From assembly GCF_003268815.1 (NCBI RefSeq), contig NZ_QLSV01000005.1:62001-126000 (forward strand): a stretch of DNA of 64,000 bases. Direction: 5' to 3'. The notes below the pieces were generated by a model. That model was not told the DNA's origin. It worked only from the letters and a program-made list of their open reading frames with translations, and ran no database searches. A program made the position numbers and the translations under genes. Shown in pieces: positions 62,409 to 64,000 of this stretch. The stretch is from Flavobacterium lacus (GTDB lineage: Bacteria > Bacteroidota > Bacteroidia > Flavobacteriales > Flavobacteriaceae). The number at the start of each line of letters is the position of its first letter. Position 1 is the first letter of the stretch.

Positions 62409-62945
62409 ATGAAATTAGCAGCATTAATAGTATTTGTTTTTACATTTTCATTGAGCCACGCACAGAATAAGAATGTGGTTGATGAAACAAAAAAAACCGT
62501 AATAACCGTAAATGATGGCGAAAAAGAAACGAAAACGGTTAAAAATGAGAACACTAGAGAAGTTCAAATGATTGAATTAGATGGTCAAAAAGATGCAACG
62601 GTTAATCGAGATGTAAAAACTTCTCCAACAATTGTTGAACAATCTACAGAAATTATTAATCCGGACGGAAGCATTAGAATTGTAGATGTGGATCGTACAA
62701 ATTACTATACGTTAAACGGGCAAAAATATAAAGTAGAACTTGATGCTCAAGGTTATTCGTTACTTTCGGAAAACAATAAAAACATTGGAAAAATCAGAAA
62801 AACGACTACCAACAGTTTCATATTTGCAGGAAAAAATAAAACGGCAATTGCCTATTTTGATACCAATGGAAACTTAGTATTAGAATCGTATGATCCAAAA
62901 ACAGATACGGTTACTTTTGAGACTTATACAGTTTTAAAAAAGTAA
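62409..62945 (+). CDS. exported hypothetical protein
   Basis: A 178-residue protein with a signal peptide (about 1-18, ending SHAQ), a charged region with many Lys, Thr and Glu (KKTVITVNDGEKETKTVKNE) and a C-terminal beta-rich part. The ATG at 62409 was chosen because it gives the signal peptide; the frame is open further upstream (62343). Function unknown. A terminator follows. Confidence 0.65.
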   Translation: MKLAALIVFVFTFSLSHAQNKNVVDETKKTVITVNDGEKETKTVKNENTREVQMIELDGQKDATVNRDVKTSPTIVEQSTEIINPDGSIRIVDVDRTNYYTLNGQKYKVELDAQGYSLLSENNKNIGKIRKTTTNSFIFAGKNKTAIAYFDTNGNLVLESYDPKTDTVTFETYTVLKK

Positions 62946-62968
62946 ATTTAACCCTAAGTTCCTATTAG

Positions 62969-62997
62969 AATCCTGAGTTTCGGCTCAGGATTTTTTA
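62969..62997 (+). terminator. rho-independent terminator of the exported hypothetical gene
   Basis: The stem AATCCTGAG/CTCAGGATT (62969-62977 and 62984-62992) with a 6-base loop TTTCGG, followed by T residues. It lies between convergent genes. Confidence 0.9.
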
Positions 62998-63007
62998 TTT
63001 GAGTTTA

Positions 63008-63481
63008 TTATTTAAATCTTTCATTTTTAAATAAAGGATGTGGCTTTCGTTTTGTTCGTTTATTTACTTGAAGAATCGAAAAGATATATGGTAATGTAAA
63101 AATAAACACAAACACGACAATCATTTCGTTGGAAGTGAACCAAAAATGTGTTACCGTTGCCAAATATACTTGAGTGTTATTTTCGTTTAGAAGAATTTTA
63201 ACTTTATCATTGACATAAAAGCCGTTAGAAAATGCCCAAGAATGATTAGTTATTTCAAATTTTTGATTTTTGTGATAATATTCTACTGTTGGAATCATTA
63301 CAGATTTGAAACTTGTGGGATAATGCGTCCCATTTTGTCCCTTTTTATAGTTTGCAAGGATTTCTTTTTTTACAGAAATTACCGTCGCTTCCACCTTTTT
63401 GTGTGAAAGATAAATGATTGATTTGTATGAAAAGAACAAAATCAATACTACAGACATCGTAAGTAAAAATATTCTGAGCAT
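63008..63481 (-). CDS. DUF3592-like membrane protein
   Basis: A 157-residue protein with helices at about 2-22 and 120-138 and a central beta domain (VEATVISVKKEI, VEYYHKNQKFE, VKILLNENNTQVYLA), which matches the DUF3592 family. It lies 42 bases downstream of the ferredoxin gene and is separated from it by a terminator. Function unknown. Confidence 0.65.
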   Translation of the reverse strand: MLRIFLLTMSVVLILFFSYKSIIYLSHKKVEATVISVKKEILANYKKGQNGTHYPTSFKSVMIPTVEYYHKNQKFEITNHSWAFSNGFYVNDKVKILLNENNTQVYLATVTHFWFTSNEMIVVFVFIFTLPYIFSILQVNKRTKRKPHPLFKNERFK

Positions 63482-63490
63482 AGTAAAAAA

Positions 63491-63512
63491 AACCTCAAGA
63501 ATTCTTGAGGTT
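63491..63512 (-). terminator. rho-independent terminator of the ferredoxin gene
   Basis: AACCTCAAGAATTCTTGAGGTT (63491-63512), a perfect palindrome, is followed on the minus strand by eight T residues. It lies 11 bases downstream of the ferredoxin stop. Confidence 0.88.
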
Positions 63513-63522
63513 AAAATGTGTT

Positions 63523-63873
63523 TTATTCGTTATGTAAAAATGCTTGCCTATTCAAAAGTGTTTCTTCACTTTCCACATGATTATCGTCGGGCACACAGCA
63601 GTCAACCGGACAAACGGCCGCACATTGTGGTTCTTCGTGAAAACCTTTACATTCGGTACATTTTCCGGGAACGATATAATAGATATCATCCGATATTGGC
63701 GTTTGAGCTGCCTCTGAATCAACTTCGGTCCCATCCGGTAAAATAACTTTACCTTTGAGTTTAGTTCCATCTTTATATCGCCAATCGTCTGCACCTTCAT
63801 AAATTGCTGTATTTGGACATTCCGGCTCACAAGCTCCGCAGTTAATACATTCGTCTGTTATTATGATTGCCAT
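63523..63873 (-). CDS. 2[4Fe-4S] ferredoxin
   Basis: A 116-residue electron carrier with two cluster motifs. The first is Cys9, Cys12, Cys15, Cys19 (C-x2-C-x2-C-x3-CP); the second is Cys72, Cys75, Cys84, Cys88 (C-x2-C-x8-C-x3-CP). About 35 residues separate the first motif from the second half, a longer form than clostridial ferredoxins. It is followed by a terminator, so it is a single-gene unit. Confidence 0.93.
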   Translation of the reverse strand: MAIIITDECINCGACEPECPNTAIYEGADDWRYKDGTKLKGKVILPDGTEVDSEAAQTPISDDIYYIVPGKCTECKGFHEEPQCAAVCPVDCCVPDDNHVESEETLLNRQAFLHNE

Positions 63874-63882
63874 TTTAGTATG

Positions 63883-63914
63883 TTTAAAAGTTTAAGTGTT
63901 TAAGCGTTTAAAAG
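63883..63914. repeat. tandem octamer array, four units (TTTAARNG type)
   Basis: Four 8-bp units, TTTAAAAG, TTTAAGTG, TTTAAGCG and TTTAAAAG, lie directly upstream of the ferredoxin gene. On the opposite strand they read CTTTTAAA and related forms, the same family as the ten-unit array at 56867. Confidence 0.75.
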
Positions 63915-64000
63915 TTCATCGTCAAAAAGTGGTTAATTCAAAATCTACTCCAATCTTTTCAACTATTGGCTGTTGCCAACTTTCTATTTCTTATTTTTGT
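63915..64000. other. spacer at the end of the window
   Basis: No gene or RNA seen before the edge. It is AT-rich with a TTGGCTGTTGCCAA palindrome at 63966-63979. Confidence 0.4.

Overview
The window is about 64 kb of AT-rich chromosome from a member of the Bacteroidota, most likely Flavobacterium or a close relative. The support is: several promoters of the Bacteroidetes form TTTG-N19-TAnnTTTG, few Shine-Dalgarno sites, a type IX secretion (T9SS) sorting domain, an OmpA protein with calcium-type repeats, lineage-typical hypothetical families, and dispersed palindromic and octamer repeats. No rRNA, tRNA, CRISPR array, insertion sequence or prophage was recognised. The window opens inside one gene and closes in a spacer.

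1-5333 is one tightly packed operon for a specialised lipid or polyketide: FAD-dependent oxidoreductase (partial), methyltransferase, type III polyketide synthase, enoyl-ACP reductase, hotdog dehydratase, ketoacyl-ACP synthase, acyl carrier protein and phosphopantetheinyl transferase. It looks like an alkylresorcinol/alkylquinone-type pathway carrying its own small type II fatty-acid system to make the starter chain. 5326-7866 (minus) is a proofreading-type exonuclease and a CBS/cNMP-binding nucleotidyltransferase. 7961-10761 holds a membrane protein and a secreted T9SS cargo protein.

10820-20751 (minus) is a Pel-like exopolysaccharide operon with its parts repartitioned: PelF glycosyltransferase, PelG transporter, a free-standing PelA-type hydrolase, an unassigned polytopic membrane protein, and a 1307-residue lipoprotein that appears to fuse a PelA-type deacetylase to PelB-like helical repeats and an outer-membrane barrel. 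A well-formed promoter and a leader of about 200 nt precede it. 21135-28350 is a mix: DEAD/DEAH helicase, NhaA operon, thioesterase, OmpA porin, META-domain lipoprotein.

28656-39174 is a two-armed amide-bond-forming island: on the plus strand esterase, ATP-grasp ligase, GCS2-type carboxylate-amine ligase, class I glutamine amidotransferase and a second ATP-grasp; on the minus strand a third ATP-grasp, M17 leucyl aminopeptidase and a second esterase. Small hypotheticals and two palindromic repeats sit between the arms. No described pathway was recognised, and this is one of the two best candidates for an undescribed system (the other is the rearranged Pel operon).

39391-64000 is mostly housekeeping: gcvT, YebC, an MsbA-like ABC exporter, RNA methyltransferase, ZIP transporter, murQ, TerC, an ECF sigma operon, formate-THF ligase, topoisomerase IV (parE and parC with a YhcG-type nuclease between them), a transglutaminase-like protein, ychF and a ferredoxin. 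Spacers here carry tandem 8-bp repeat arrays and other dispersed repeats.
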